Assembly: GCF_030269545.1 (NCBI RefSeq)
Contig: NZ_BSTN01000003.1
Coordinates: 186,001-250,000 of the forward strand
DNA length: 64,000 nucleotides
From: Actinomadura sp. NBRC 104425
GTDB taxonomy: Bacteria > Actinomycetota > Actinomycetes > Streptosporangiales > Streptosporangiaceae
Direction: 5' to 3'
Part shown: positions 25,449 through 37,715 of the stretch, in pieces
Layout of the letters: each line of letters starts with the position of its first letter
Numbering within the stretch: position 1 is the stretch's first letter
The notes under the pieces: model-generated
Databases searched by the model: none
What the model was told of the DNA's origin: nothing
What the model saw: only the letters and a program-made list of their open reading frames with translations
Position numbers and translations under genes: made by a program

Positions 25449-26006
25449 ATGGCCGATGCGGGCGTGCGGCCCGCGCGCCGCCCGGACGCGGCCGCCGTCG
25501 CCGACATCCAGGTCCGCGCCTGGCGGCGGTTCTACCGCGACCTGCTGCCCGCCGCGGTGCTGGAGCAGGTGACCAGCCCGGCCGCCCGCGACCGCTGGCA
25601 CGAGCGGTGGGCCGAGTCGATCACGGCGCCGCCGAGCCCGCGGCACCGGGTGCTGGTGGCGGTGGCGTCCGACCTGGTCGTGGGGTTCGCCGCGCACGGC
25701 CCCGCCGAGGATCCGGACGCCGCGCCGGGCACCGCCGAACTGGTGGCGCTGCTGGTCGATCCGGCGCACACCGGCGCCGGGCACGGCAGCCGCCTGCTGG
25801 CCGCCACCGCCGACCTGCTGCGCGACGACGGCGCCGAGACGCTGACCACGTGGGTGTTCGAGGCCGACGAGGCGATGCGCGCGTTCCTCGGGTCGGCCGG
25901 GTGGGCGCCGGACGGGACGTCCCGCACCCTCGACATGGGCGAGCCGGTGCGCGAGATCCGGCTGCACACCGACATCCGCGAACCGCAGGACCGGTCCACG
26001 CCGTAA
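25449..26006 (+). CDS. GNAT-family N-acetyltransferase
   Basis: 185 residues. Begins with the GNAT beta1/alpha1 pattern [20 protein letters not shown]; the acetyl-CoA motif A is near residue 100 (ALLVDPAHTGAGHGSRLL). The C-terminal strand carries the usual aromatic residues in MRAFLGSAGWAPDG. It lies 36 bp after the CGNR gene and 37 bp before the MFS gene, so the three may be an operon. Substrate unknown; modification of a small toxic molecule before export is possible but speculative. Confidence 0.85.
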   Translation: MADAGVRPARRPDAAAVADIQVRAWRRFYRDLLPAAVLEQVTSPAARDRWHERWAESITAPPSPRHRVLVAVASDLVVGFAAHGPAEDPDAAPGTAELVALLVDPAHTGAGHGSRLLAATADLLRDDGAETLTTWVFEADEAMRAFLGSAGWAPDGTSRTLDMGEPVREIRLHTDIREPQDRSTP

Positions 26007-26043
26007 AACCGGGGGCGGTGCGGGGCCGCTTCGACCCGCCCTT

Positions 26044-27765
26044 ATGTTTGAAGCCGTGCCCATGTCCACGTCCCTGACCTCGCCGACCGCGCAGACGCCG
26101 GCCCGTGCGACCGGCCGCCACCGTTGGTTCGGCATGGTCGTGATCAGCCTGGGCGTCGCGCTGATCGTGGTGGACGCCACGATCGTCAGCGTCCTGCTCC
26201 CCCAGATCATCTCCGGGCTCGGCCTCACCAGCACCGACGCCGAATGGGTGACCTCGGTGTACGCGCTGGTGTTCGCCGCGCTGCTGATCCCCGCCGGGCG
26301 GGCGGGCGACCTGTTCGGGCGGCGCCGCCTGTTCGTGCTGGGCGTGGGCGTGTTCACCGCCGCGAGCGCGGCCGCCGCGCTGGCCGTCGGCGGGTCGGCG
26401 CTGATCGCCGCGCGCGCCGCGCAGGGCGTGGGCGCCGCGATGATCCTGCCCGCCGCCCTGTCGACGGTGCACGCGACGTTCACCGGCCGGGAGCGGGCCG
26501 CGGCGTTCGGGATCTACGGGGCGCTGATCAGCGGCATGGCCGCGCTGGGCCCGCTGCTGGGCGGCGCGGTGGCGTCCGCGTCGGGCTGGCGGTGGGCGTT
26601 CGGCATGAACCTGCCGCTGGGCGCCGCACTGGCCGCCGGGGCGCTGCTGCTCATGCCGGAGACCCGCGCGCCGCGCCCGGCGCGCGCGGCCGGACGGCGG
26701 GGCGCGCTGCGCGACATCGACTGGGCGGGCGGCGTGCTGTCGGCGCTGGGCTTCGGCGCGCTGATGTGCGGGCTGATCGAGGGCCAGTCCTACGGCTGGT
26801 GGACGGCGACCCGGGCGTTCTCGATGGGGCCGTTCGACTGGTCCGAGAGCGGGCCGTCGCCCGTCCCGGTCATGCTGGGGCTGTCGGCGGTGCTGCTGGC
26901 GGCGCTGGTGCTGGTGGAACGGGCGCGGGCCGCCGCGGGCCGCCCCGTGCTGCTCGACCTGACGCTCTTCGCGATCCCCGGTTTCCGGCGCGGCAACCTG
27001 GCCCTGGCCCTGGTCAACGTGGGCGAGCTGGGCCTGCTGTTCGTGCTGCCGCTGTTCCTGCTGGGCGTGCACGGCAGCGCGCCGCTGCAGATCAGCCTGG
27101 CGATCCTGCCGCTGGCGGCGGGCGCGTTCCTGGCGGGCGGCGCCGCGCGGCGGCTGGCACAGCGCGGCGGGCCGCACCGGGTCGTCCAGCTCGGCATGGT
27201 GCTGGAGGTCGCCGCCGTCCTCGCGCTGGCGATCACCCTCGGCCCGGCGACCGGGGGGCTCGGCATGGCGCCGTGGATGCTGCTGTACGGGCTGGGGCTC
27301 GGCCTGACCTCCGCACAGCTGACCAACGTGTCGCTGATGGACGTGCCGAGGGAGCAGGCGGGCCAGGCGTCCGGCACCCAGTCCACCTCCCGGCAGATCG
27401 GCGGCGCCCTCGGTATCGCGTTCGTCGGCGCGGTGTTCGCCACCGGTCTGGGGAACGCCATGACCGACCGGCTCCAGGAGGGCCCGCTGACCGCGGACCG
27501 GCAGACGGTGATCGTGCATGAGCTGCGTCACAGCGCCGGGACGTTCGCGCGCGACCTGCACGACGCGCCCGGCATGGCCGACGTGGCGCGGGCGGCGGAC
27601 GAGAGCCTGGCCGCAGGGACGAAGCAGGCGCTGCTGGCGACGGGCGCCGTCCTGGCGCTCGGCCTGCTGACGACGCTGCGGCTGCGTCCGGGCGGCGGCC
27701 CGGCGGGCGACGGCGGCGGGCCGGGCGCACGCGGTGATCGGAATCGGCGAGAATCTAGGCGGTAA
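26044..27765 (+). CDS. MFS multidrug exporter, DHA2 (14-TM) family
   Basis: 573 residues from ATG 26044; ATG 26062 is an equally plausible start, neither having a strong ribosome-binding site. Fourteen hydrophobic helices, a motif A loop GRAGDLFGRRRLF after helix 2 and a motif C-like LGPLLGG segment after helix 5 place it in the EmrB/QacA drug:proton antiporters. The insertion around residues 245-285 (GWWTATRAFSMGPFDWSE) is an extracytoplasmic loop often seen in actinomycete members. Probably under the CGNR regulator upstream. Confidence 0.9.
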   Translation: MFEAVPMSTSLTSPTAQTPARATGRHRWFGMVVISLGVALIVVDATIVSVLLPQIISGLGLTSTDAEWVTSVYALVFAALLIPAGRAGDLFGRRRLFVLGVGVFTAASAAAALAVGGSALIAARAAQGVGAAMILPAALSTVHATFTGRERAAAFGIYGALISGMAALGPLLGGAVASASGWRWAFGMNLPLGAALAAGALLLMPETRAPRPARAAGRRGALRDIDWAGGVLSALGFGALMCGLIEGQSYGWWTATRAFSMGPFDWSESGPSPVPVMLGLSAVLLAALVLVERARAAAGRPVLLDLTLFAIPGFRRGNLALALVNVGELGLLFVLPLFLLGVHGSAPLQISLAILPLAAGAFLAGGAARRLAQRGGPHRVVQLGMVLEVAAVLALAITLGPATGGLGMAPWMLLYGLGLGLTSAQLTNVSLMDVPREQAGQASGTQSTSRQIGGALGIAFVGAVFATGLGNAMTDRLQEGPLTADRQTVIVHELRHSAGTFARDLHDAPGMADVARAADESLAAGTKQALLATGAVLALGLLTTLRLRPGGGPAGDGGGPGARGDRNRRESRR

Positions 27766-27832
27766 ACCCGTCCCGGCGCACCGCGTCACCTGAAACAGCG
27801 TCCCCGACCAGCATCCCCGAACAGAGGTCACC

Positions 27833-28699
27833 GTGGCCACGCTCTCCCAATGGATCGCCGGATCCCGGCCCCGCACCCTGCCCGCCTCCGTCGTCCCCGT
27901 CGCCGTCGGCACGGGGGTCGCCATCGGCCAGGACGGGTTCGTGTGGTGGCGGGCCCTGCTCGCGGCGTTCGTCGCGCTGCTGCTGCAGATCGGCGTCAAC
28001 TACTCCAACGACTACAGCGACGGGATCCGCGGCACCGACGAGGCCCGCGTCGGGCCGCTGCGGCTGGTCGGCTCCAAGGTCGCGCCGCCCCGCCAGGTGC
28101 TGGCGGCGGCCCTCGGCTGCTTCCTCGCCGCCGCCGTGGCCGGTCTGGTGCTGGCCGCCGTGACCACCTGGTGGCTCCTGCTGGTCGGCGCGGCCGCGAT
28201 CCTGGCCGCCTGGTTCTACACCGGCGGCAAGAACCCCTACGGGTACCGGGCGCTCGGCGAGCTGTCGGTGTTCGTGTTCTTCGGGCTGGTCGCCGTCGTC
28301 GGCACCGTGTACGTGCAGACCGAGACGCTGCCGTGGGAGGCGTGGGCGGCGGCGGTGCCGGTCGGGCTGCTGGCCTGCGGGCTGCTGGTCGTCAACAACT
28401 TGCGCGACATCCCCACCGACGCCGCCTCCGGCAAGCGCACCCTGGCCGTCGTGCTCGGCGACCGCCGCACCCGCATCCTGTACGCCGCGTGCACCGCCCT
28501 GCCGTTCACCATCGTGCTGGCGGTGGCCGCCCCGCACCCGTGGGCCCTGCTCGCGCTGCTGGCCGCGCCGCTGTCGGTGCCGCCGGCGCAGACCGTGATG
28601 GGCGGCGCGACCGGCCCGGCCCTGATCCCCGTGCTGGGCCAGACCGGCCGCCTGCAGCTGGCGTTCGGCGCGCTGTTCGCCGTCGGCCTGGCCCTGTGA
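27833..28699 (+). CDS. menA: 1,4-dihydroxy-2-naphthoate polyprenyltransferase
   Basis: 288 residues from GTG 27833. The UbiA-superfamily motifs are NDYSDGIRGTDEAR near residue 62 and NNLRDIPTDAASGKRTLA near residue 188, both typical of MenA, with about eight membrane helices. It prenylates dihydroxynaphthoate to demethylmenaquinone. No other men gene is nearby in the window. The convergent ung gene ends 20 bp away. Confidence 0.93.
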   Translation: MATLSQWIAGSRPRTLPASVVPVAVGTGVAIGQDGFVWWRALLAAFVALLLQIGVNYSNDYSDGIRGTDEARVGPLRLVGSKVAPPRQVLAAALGCFLAAAVAGLVLAAVTTWWLLLVGAAAILAAWFYTGGKNPYGYRALGELSVFVFFGLVAVVGTVYVQTETLPWEAWAAAVPVGLLACGLLVVNNLRDIPTDAASGKRTLAVVLGDRRTRILYAACTALPFTIVLAVAAPHPWALLALLAAPLSVPPAQTVMGGATGPALIPVLGQTGRLQLAFGALFAVGLAL

Positions 28700-28718
28700 G
28701 CCGCCTCCCCCGGGCCCG

Positions 28719-29414
28719 CTAGCCCTGCCCGGCCCCGGCCGGCTCCCAGCGGATCTCGGGCTGGCCCGCGTCGGCGAGGGCCTTGTTGACGGCGCTGAAC
28801 GGCTTGGTGCCGAAGAACTTCTTGGCGCTCAGCGGGCTGGGGTGCGCCGACTCCAGGACGACGTGGTGCGCGCCCGTGACGAGCGGCGCCTTCTTGCGCG
28901 CGTACCCGCCCCACAGCACGAACACCACCCGGTCGGTCTTGTCGTTCAGCGCGCGGATGGCGGCGTCGGTGAACTGCTCCCAGCCCTTGCCCGCATGCGA
29001 GCCGGCCTGCCCCTCGCGCACCGTCAGCACCGCGTTGAGCAGCAGGACGCCCTGGTCGGCCCACGGGGTCAGGTCGCCGGACTTGGCGACCGGCACGCCC
29101 AGGTCGGCGGCCAGCTCCTTGAAGATGTTGCGCAGCGACGGGGGCAGCCGCACGCCCTCGCGGACGCTGAAGCTCAGCCCGTGCGCCTGCCCCGGCCCGT
29201 GGTAGGGGTCCTGGCCGAGGATCAGCACGCGCGCCCGGTCGTAGGGGCAGTGCCGGAACGCGTTGAACAGGTCCTCCCGGGGCGGGTACACGGTGCCCGA
29301 CGCGTACTCCTGCTCCACGAAGGCGCCGAGCCCGGCCATGACCTCCGGGTCCACCAGCGGGTCGAGCCGGCGCCGCCAGTCGTCGGGCAGCAGCTCCATC
29401 AGGTCGAGCGACAT
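28719..29414 (-). CDS. ung: Uracil-DNA glycosylase, family 1
   Basis: 231 residues with the complete family 1 signature set: LGQDPYHGPGQAHGLSFSV with the catalytic Asp near residue 67, LLLNAVLTVREGQAGSH, FVLWG, and HPSPLSAKKFFG with the catalytic His. Removes uracil from DNA. Convergent with menA with only 19 bp between stops; no hairpin is evident there. Confidence 0.97.
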   Translation of the reverse strand: MSLDLMELLPDDWRRRLDPLVDPEVMAGLGAFVEQEYASGTVYPPREDLFNAFRHCPYDRARVLILGQDPYHGPGQAHGLSFSVREGVRLPPSLRNIFKELAADLGVPVAKSGDLTPWADQGVLLLNAVLTVREGQAGSHAGKGWEQFTDAAIRALNDKTDRVVFVLWGGYARKKAPLVTGAHHVVLESAHPSPLSAKKFFGTKPFSAVNKALADAGQPEIRWEPAGAGQG

Positions 29415-29578
29415 CCACGCCTCCGTTCAGGGGGAAGTTACGTCACGCGCACGCGGACCGCGTGCGGGCCGGTGCGCCGTCGTCCGGCGCATCCGCCTGC
29501 AGCACACTAGCCGCGCGCACTGACACACCGGGGGCGAATCACCGGCGGCGACCGGAGCGATCCCTAAGATGAGGCCAT

Positions 29579-30397
29579 ATGCCCGACACCCCCCGTCGAC
29601 GGCGCCTGGTGGCCTGCGCCGTCCTCGTCCTGCTCTGTCTCGCGGGGACCGCGGGGGGCTGCGGCCGCTCGTCCGGCCCCAGGACGCTCACCGTGCTGGC
29701 CGCCTCGTCGCTGACCGAGGTCCTCGGCGAGCTCGTCACCGCCTACACCCAGACGCACCGGGACGTGCGGCTGGAGACGGTCTTCGGCGGCTCCCAGGAG
29801 ATGGCCGCGCGGCTGGAGGACCGCGACACCGGCGACGTGCTGATCACCGCGGACGAGACGACGATGGACCAGGCCGCCGCCGATCTCGTCGGGCCCCGCC
29901 GCATCGTCGCGCACAACTCGATGACGATCGCGGTCGCGCCCGGCAACCCCCGGCGCATCCGCGGCCTGTCCAGCCTGACCCGGCGCGGCCTGCGGATCGC
30001 GATCGCCGCCGAGTCCGTCCCAGCCGGCCGGTACGCGCGCCAGATGCTGGCCCGCGCGAACCTGACCGTGCGGTGGAGCTCCGAGGAGGTCAACGTGCGG
30101 GCCGTGCTGGACCAGGTCCGCACGGGCGAGGCGGACGCCGGGCTGGTCTACATCACCGACCTGCGGTCGGCGGGCATCGCCACCAGCAGCGTGCCGATCC
30201 CCGCCGAGCAGAACGTCACCGCCGCCTACCCGGCCTCCGCCGTCAAGGACAGCGCGCACCCGCGGGACGCGGCCGACTTCGTCGACTGGCTCACCACCCC
30301 CACCGCCCGCGCGCTGTTCCACAAGCACGGCTTCGCGCTCCCGAAGGCGTCACAGAGCGGGCAGCCGTCGCAGGAGCAGCAGGCGTCACAGGGCTAG
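29579..30397 (+). CDS. modA: Molybdate ABC transporter substrate-binding lipoprotein (orphan)
   Basis: 272 residues with a lipoprotein signal: basic N-terminus, hydrophobic core and lipobox LAGTAGGC giving Cys28. The ModA pattern LTVLAASSLTEVLGEL follows at once, then FGGSQEMAARLEDRDTGDVLITAD and a GLVYITDL segment. It would bind molybdate or tungstate outside the membrane. No modB or modC is adjacent, so it must use a permease encoded elsewhere. The tail is Ser/Gln-rich. Its TAG stop shares the palindromic CTAG with the stop of the convergent DD-peptidase gene. Confidence 0.9.
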   Translation: MPDTPRRRRLVACAVLVLLCLAGTAGGCGRSSGPRTLTVLAASSLTEVLGELVTAYTQTHRDVRLETVFGGSQEMAARLEDRDTGDVLITADETTMDQAAADLVGPRRIVAHNSMTIAVAPGNPRRIRGLSSLTRRGLRIAIAAESVPAGRYARQMLARANLTVRWSSEEVNVRAVLDQVRTGEADAGLVYITDLRSAGIATSSVPIPAEQNVTAAYPASAVKDSAHPRDAADFVDWLTTPTARALFHKHGFALPKASQSGQPSQEQQASQG

Positions 30398-31926
30398 CAG
30401 GCGGCGGTCCAGGAGCATTCGCGGTCCGCCCGCGGGGCGGCCGTGCGGGCGGCGCGCGTAAGGAGCGGCCCGCCCGCGAGCCGGATCGCGATCCTGTCCT
30501 CGATGTCCTTGGGCGCGTACCGGGCGCGGTAGCCGTTGAGGACGATCGAGAAGACCAGGCGGCGCCCACCGCGCCCCCTGACATAGCCCGACAGGGCGGT
30601 GACTCCGGTGAGGGTGCCGGTCTTGGCGCGGACGTTGCCCGCCGCAGGGCTGTGCCTCATCCGCGACGCCAGCGTGCCGCCCACCCACGGGTGGGGGTGC
30701 CCGGCCACCGGCAGGGAGCGGGCGAACGCGGGGAACCACGGCTCGCCGCGCACCCGCAGCAGCAGCTCGGACAGCTGCCGCGCCGTCGTCCGGTTCGCGC
30801 GCGACAGACCGGAGCCGTCGGCGAGCGTCAGGGGCGAGGTGTCCACGCCGAGGCGGCCCAGCCGGCGGCGCGTCACCGACAGGCCCGCGGGCCAGCTCCC
30901 GACACCCTTCCTCTCGCGGCCCATCGCCTTGACAAGAATCTCGGCGATGGTGTTGTTGCTCAGCTTCATGTAGGGGACGGCCAGCATCGCCAGCGGCACG
31001 GAGCGGCGGACGGCCACCCTCCTGGCGTCGGCGGGCGTGCGGCCGCGTACGGTGGCGCCGTCCACGCGCACGCCGTGGGCGCGGAGCGCGGCGCGGAAGA
31101 CGGCGGCCGCGTACAGAGTGGGTTCGTGGACGCTGCGCAGCCGCCGCAGCACGGGCCGGCCCGCCGGATACCGGCCGGTGACGCGGATGACGGCGGTGCC
31201 GCGCGGCCTGGTGACCGACAGCGTGGACCGCGTCCCGGGCCCGCCGGTCCTGGCCCGGTTGTCGACGGTGAGGTAGCGGGTCTTCGGCCGCAGCGCGACG
31301 CGCACGGGCGCGCCCGGACGCGTCGCGGCGACGTCCACCCGCACCGCCCCGGCGTGCAGGTCCCGGTCCGGGGACAGCGTCAGCGCCGACACCTGGGCGG
31401 CGTAGGCGTACTGCTCGTCGTCGGCCTCCCAGCCGTCCCCCAGCCGCCGGTCGTCGAAGTGGGTGTCGTCGGCGACGAGCCTGCCCTCCACGCGCCGGAT
31501 CCCCGCCGCGGCCACCGCCCCGGCCAGGCGGCGGTAGTCGCGCGGCCGCAGCGTCGGGTCGCCGGTGCCCTTCAGGTACAGGTCGCCGTGCACCCGACCG
31601 CCGCTGCGGGGCCCGGACGCGACGGTCGTGCGGAACCGGTACCGGGGGCCCAGCACGTCCAACGCGGCCGCGAGGGTCTGCAGCTTCTGGTTGGACGCGG
31701 GCATCAGCGGCGTGTCGGCGCCCCGCGCGTACAGGGTCCGGCCCGTCCGCGCGTCGCGCACCACGACACCGACCCCGGCGCCCGCCAGGCGCGGGTCGGC
31801 GAGGATGGCGTCGATGTCGTCCTGCAGGTCGTGCAAGCCGGCCGCGACGGCACCGGCCGCCGGCGTGGCGACGGCGGTGACGGCCGCCATGGCGGCCGCC
31901 GCGGCGGCGAGCGGAACGCTACGCAT
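30394..31926 (-). CDS. dacB: D-alanyl-D-alanine carboxypeptidase/endopeptidase, PBP4 family
   Basis: 510 residues with an Ala-rich signal peptide ending about residue 29. Active-site motifs of the S13 family are present: SNQK near residues 78-81, SNN in YMKLSNNTIAE, and KTG in VRAKTGTLTG near residue 430. The large inserted domain between SxxK and SxN is typical. It would trim or cleave peptidoglycan peptides outside the membrane. It converges with modA; the final four bases are shared. The transglutaminase-like gene ends 23 bp upstream of its start on the same strand. Confidence 0.93.
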   Translation of the reverse strand: MRSVPLAAAAAAMAAVTAVATPAAGAVAAGLHDLQDDIDAILADPRLAGAGVGVVVRDARTGRTLYARGADTPLMPASNQKLQTLAAALDVLGPRYRFRTTVASGPRSGGRVHGDLYLKGTGDPTLRPRDYRRLAGAVAAAGIRRVEGRLVADDTHFDDRRLGDGWEADDEQYAYAAQVSALTLSPDRDLHAGAVRVDVAATRPGAPVRVALRPKTRYLTVDNRARTGGPGTRSTLSVTRPRGTAVIRVTGRYPAGRPVLRRLRSVHEPTLYAAAVFRAALRAHGVRVDGATVRGRTPADARRVAVRRSVPLAMLAVPYMKLSNNTIAEILVKAMGRERKGVGSWPAGLSVTRRRLGRLGVDTSPLTLADGSGLSRANRTTARQLSELLLRVRGEPWFPAFARSLPVAGHPHPWVGGTLASRMRHSPAAGNVRAKTGTLTGVTALSGYVRGRGGRRLVFSIVLNGYRARYAPKDIEDRIAIRLAGGPLLTRAARTAAPRADRECSWTAAC

Positions 31927-31949
31927 GGCGAGAGCCTAGCGACGCAGCG

Positions 31950-32530
31950 TCACTCCAGCGTGGAAGGCAGGCGCCCGTTCTCGCACATGGCCACGCAGTC
32001 GTCGTGGCTCTTGAGCACGTCCAGGACCGTGGGGTGCGGCGCGGCGTACACGGTGGGGTAGTCCTCCTCGCCCAGCGCCGGGTCGGGGCGGAAGGCCAGG
32101 GCGTCCTCGTCGGCGGAGAACCGCACGTCGATGCCCGGCTTGTTGCCGCGCGGGTCGAGCCGCACCCACCGGTCGTCGATCAGCGCGGCGGCCAGCCCGT
32201 GCACGACGAAGCCGTCGCCGTCCCGCAGGCGCTGGTAGCACAGCCCCGCCTGGACGCCGCCCGCCCGCAGCAGCGCCACGAACGCGTGCGCCTTGGCGTA
32301 GCACAGGCCGGTGCCCTCGCTCAGCACGTCCGACGCGCGCCAGGTGACGCGGCGGTCGCCCGCGTCCTGGGAATGGGTCACCCGGTCGCGGACGTACTCG
32401 AACGCGTTCCGCGCGTAGGCGACATCGTCGCCGGTGCGCAGCTCGGACGCGACCTGCTGCACGACCGGGTGCTCGTGGTCGATCGCCTCGTCCGCGGCGA
32501 GGTAGTCCCAGGGCTCGGCCGCGAAGCGCA

Positions 32531-32531
<1 letters not shown>
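31950..32531 (-). CDS. Transglutaminase-like cysteine protease-fold protein
   Basis: 193 residues from ATG 32531, or one more from an overlapping GTG at 32534. The catalytic triad is recognisable: Cys in GTGLCYAKAHAFVALLR near residue 80, His in FVVHGLAAAL, and Asp in RWVRLDPRGN. The dapB stop overlaps its start (TGATG), so it is translationally coupled to dapB. Family members are peptidases or amidases; the placement between a lysine/DAP pathway gene and a DD-peptidase hints at peptide or cell-wall work, as inference. Confidence 0.82.
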
Positions 32532-34661
<2,130 letters not shown>

Positions 34662-34779
34662 TCGGGGCGGACGATCCGGCGCCTTGCGCCGGGTCCAAAC
34701 GGGCCGACCGGCCGAACCCCAAGCCTATTGGGGTGGGCCGGTCGGTCACGACTTCCAGCGGGGGTAGGCCCCCGTACGG

Positions 34780-37164
34780 TCAGGTGTTGCGCTGGGCCGC
34801 GTCATCGCCTCCGCTGCGGCGGGTGCGGCGCCGGCGCGGACGCCGCCGCTCGCCGCCCTCGGACGGGGCCGCGCCGCCGTCCGCGGCCGGCTCGGCGGCC
34901 TCGTCCGCGGCGGCCTCGCCGTTCCCGGCGCCGGCCGCGGCCTGCTCGCGCTCGGCTGCCTCGCGCTCGACGACCTCCACCGGCACCAGCGACAGCTTGC
35001 CGCGCTGGTCGATCTCGGTCACCTCGACCTGGATCTTCTCGCCGACCTTGATGACGTCCTCGACGTTCTCGATCCGGGCACCGCCGTGCAGCTTGCGGAT
35101 CTGCGAGACGTGCAGCAGGCCGTCCTTGCCGGGCAGCAGCGACACGAACGCGCCGAACGTGGTGATCTTGACGACCGTGCCCAGGTACCGCTCGCCCACC
35201 TCGGGCATGTGCGGGTTGGCGATCGCATTGATCGCCTGCCGGGCGGCCTCGGCGGACGGGCCGTCGGTGGCGCCGACGTAGATCGTGCCGTCGTCCTCGA
35301 TGGTGATGTCGGCGCCGGTGTCGTCCTGGATCGAGTTGATCATCTTGCCCTTGGGGCCGATCACCTCGCCGATCTTGTCGACCGGGACCTTGATGGTGAT
35401 GATCCGCGGCGCGTTCGGGCTCAGCTCCGCGGGCTCCTCGATCGCCTCGGCCATCACGTCCAGGATCGCCAGCCGCGCGCCCCGGGCCTGCCGCAGCGCC
35501 GCGGCCAGCACCTGGGCGGGAATGCCGTCCAGCTTGGTGTCCAGCTGCAGCGCGGTGATCAGGTCGCGGGTGCCGGCGACCTTGAAGTCCATGTCGCCGT
35601 AGGCGTCCTCGGCGCCGAGGATGTCGGTCAGCGTGACGTACTCGCCGCCCTCGTGGATCAGGCCCATCGCGATGCCGGCCACCATCGCCTTGAGCGGCAC
35701 GCCCGCGTCCAGCAGCGACATGGTGGACGCGCACACCGAGCCCATCGACGTGGAGCCGTTGGAGCCGATCGCCTCCGACACCTGCCGGATCGCGTACGGG
35801 AACTCCTCGCGGCTCGGCAGCACCGGGATCAGGGCGCGCTCGGCCAGCGCGCCGTGCCCGATCTCGCGGCGCTTGGGCGAGCCGACCCGGCCGGTCTCAC
35901 CGGTGGAGTAGGGCGGGAAGTTGTAGTGGTGCATGTAGCGCTTGGTGCGCTCGGGGTTGAGCGTGTCGATCGTCTGCTCCATACGCAGCATGTTCAGCGT
36001 CGTCACGCCCAGGATCTGGGTCTCGCCGCGCTCGAACAGCGCCGAGCCGTGCACCCGCGGGATCACGTGCGCCTCGGCCGCCAGGCGGCGGATGTCCTTG
36101 ACGCCGCGGCCGTCGATGCGCATCCCGTCGCGGATGATCCGCTCGCGCACCAGCCGCTTGGTCACGGCGCGGAACGCGGCGGGGATCTCCTTCTCCCGGC
36201 CCTCGAAGTCGGGGGCCAGCTTCTCCAGCGCGGACGTCTTGATCTCGTCCAGCCGGTTCTCGCGGGTCTGCTTGTCGGCGATCGTCAGCGCCTCGGCCAG
36301 CTCGGCGGCCACGGTGGCGTTGACCGCCTCGAGCACGTCGTCCTGGTAGTCGGGGAACAGCGGGTACTCGGCGACGGGCTTGGCGGCCTTGGCGGCCAGC
36401 TCGGACTGCGCCTTGCACAGCGCGGCGATGAACGGCTTGGCGGCCTCCAGGCCCTCGGCCACCGTCTCCTCGGTGGGGGCCACGGCGCCCTCGGCCACCA
36501 GGGCCAGGGTGTCGCGGGTGGACTCGGCCTCCACCATCATGATCGCGACGTCGCCGTCCTCCAGCACCCGGCCGGCCACCACCATGTCGAAGGTGGCCCG
36601 CTCCAGCTCGGGGTGGGTGGGGAAGCCGACCCAGCGGCCGTCGATCAACGCGACGCGCACGCCGCCGATCGGGCCGGAGAACGGCAGCCCGGCCAACTGG
36701 GTGGACAGCGACGCGGCGTTGATCGCCACCACGTCGTACAGGTGGTCGGGGTGCAGCGCCAGGACCGTCGCGACGATCTGGATCTCGTTGCGCAGCCCCT
36801 TGACGAACGAGGGGCGCAGCGGCCGGTCGATCAGCCGGCAGGTGAGGATGGCGTCCTCGGACGGGCGGCCCTCGCGGCGGAAGAACGAGCCGGGGATGCG
36901 CCCGGCGGCGTACATCCGCTCCTCGACGTCCACCGTCAGCGGGAAGAAGTCCAGGCTCTCCTTGGGCTTCTTGGACGCGGTGGTCGCCGACAGCACCATC
37001 GTCTCGTCGTCGAGGTAGGCGACGGCCGAGCCGGCGGCCTGGCGGGCCAGCCGGCCGGTCTCGAACCGGACGACGCGGGTGCCGAGCGGTCCGTTGTCGA
37101 TCACGGCCTCGGAGCTGTGCGCCCCTTCCATGCGCGCGCCTTGGCTCACGGGAATCTCGGTCAC
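34780..37164 (-). CDS. pnp: Polyribonucleotide nucleotidyltransferase
   Basis: 794 residues from GTG 37164, with AAGGAG upstream. Two RNase PH-like domains, the second with the phosphorolytic site ([15 protein letters not shown], then [13 protein letters not shown]), an alpha-helical linker, a KH domain ([12 protein letters not shown]) and an S1 domain ([20 protein letters not shown]). The C-terminus is a disordered Ala/Glu stretch ending in a run of Arg. Degrades RNA 3'-5' and can add tails. The 281-bp gap to rpsO contains a stable hairpin, likely the RNase III processing site. Confidence 0.97.
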   Translation of the reverse strand: MTEIPVSQGARMEGAHSSEAVIDNGPLGTRVVRFETGRLARQAAGSAVAYLDDETMVLSATTASKKPKESLDFFPLTVDVEERMYAAGRIPGSFFRREGRPSEDAILTCRLIDRPLRPSFVKGLRNEIQIVATVLALHPDHLYDVVAINAASLSTQLAGLPFSGPIGGVRVALIDGRWVGFPTHPELERATFDMVVAGRVLEDGDVAIMMVEAESTRDTLALVAEGAVAPTEETVAEGLEAAKPFIAALCKAQSELAAKAAKPVAEYPLFPDYQDDVLEAVNATVAAELAEALTIADKQTRENRLDEIKTSALEKLAPDFEGREKEIPAAFRAVTKRLVRERIIRDGMRIDGRGVKDIRRLAAEAHVIPRVHGSALFERGETQILGVTTLNMLRMEQTIDTLNPERTKRYMHHYNFPPYSTGETGRVGSPKRREIGHGALAERALIPVLPSREEFPYAIRQVSEAIGSNGSTSMGSVCASTMSLLDAGVPLKAMVAGIAMGLIHEGGEYVTLTDILGAEDAYGDMDFKVAGTRDLITALQLDTKLDGIPAQVLAAALRQARGARLAILDVMAEAIEEPAELSPNAPRIITIKVPVDKIGEVIGPKGKMINSIQDDTGADITIEDDGTIYVGATDGPSAEAARQAINAIANPHMPEVGERYLGTVVKITTFGAFVSLLPGKDGLLHVSQIRKLHGGARIENVEDVIKVGEKIQVEVTEIDQRGKLSLVPVEVVEREAAEREQAAAGAGNGEAAADEAAEPAADGGAAPSEGGERRRPRRRRTRRSGGDDAAQRNT

Positions 37165-37411
37165 GGGAATCTCCTTGGTTTCTCGCGCCCTCGCGGCCCG
37201 GTTCCCGTGGATGTCGCGCTGTGCCGGTCTTCGATCGAAGCGCCCGGATCGCCCACGTTGTCGCGCGCCCCCACCCGTCTGCGGCGAAGGCATGATCCGG
37301 GAGCCACTACCGAGGACCGGCCCGCACCAAGGGGGAGGTCCGCGAGGCTCTCTTCTGTGTTCAGTTGTCCGGCCCGGGGGGTTTCACTCCCGCCGGGCGC
37401 GAATAATCGGA

Positions 37412-37437
37412 GGGAGCGGCCCCAGCGAGCCGCTCCC
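37412..37437 (-). terminator. rpsO-pnp intergenic hairpin (attenuator or RNase III site)
   Basis: GGGAGCGGC (37412-37420) pairs perfectly with GCCGCTCCC (37429-37437) around an eight-base loop, starting nine bases after the rpsO stop on the minus strand. In Streptomyces and E. coli the rpsO-pnp readthrough RNA is cut by RNase III at a hairpin in this position. It could also act as a partial terminator. Confidence 0.6.
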
Positions 37438-37445
37438 CCACCGTC

Positions 37446-37715
37446 CTAACGGCGCAGACCGAGGCGCTCGATCAGCCGCCGGTAGCGGTTGATGTCCTTG
37501 TTCTGCAGGTACTTCAGGAGCCGGCGGCGCTGGCCCACCAGCAGCAGCAGACCGCGGCGGCTGTGGTGGTCGTGCTTGTGCTCCTTGAGGTGCTCGGTCA
37601 GGTCGTTGATCCGCCTGGTCAGCAGCGCGACCTGGACCTCCGGCGAACCGGTGTCACCCTCACTGGTCGCGAACTCGGCGATGATCTTCTGCTTGGTAGC
37701 GGTGTCGAGCGGCAC
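37446..37715 (-). CDS. rpsO: 30S ribosomal protein S15 (uS15)
   Basis: 89 residues, the standard length, with the S15 signature region [22 protein letters not shown] (positions about 22-43) and the C-terminal [17 protein letters not shown]. Binds 16S rRNA in the platform. AAGGAG precedes the ATG. The gap 37716-37977 to ribF presumably holds its promoter; no convincing motif was singled out. Confidence 0.97.
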   Translation of the reverse strand: MPLDTATKQKIIAEFATSEGDTGSPEVQVALLTRRINDLTEHLKEHKHDHHSRRGLLLLVGQRRRLLKYLQNKDINRYRRLIERLGLRR

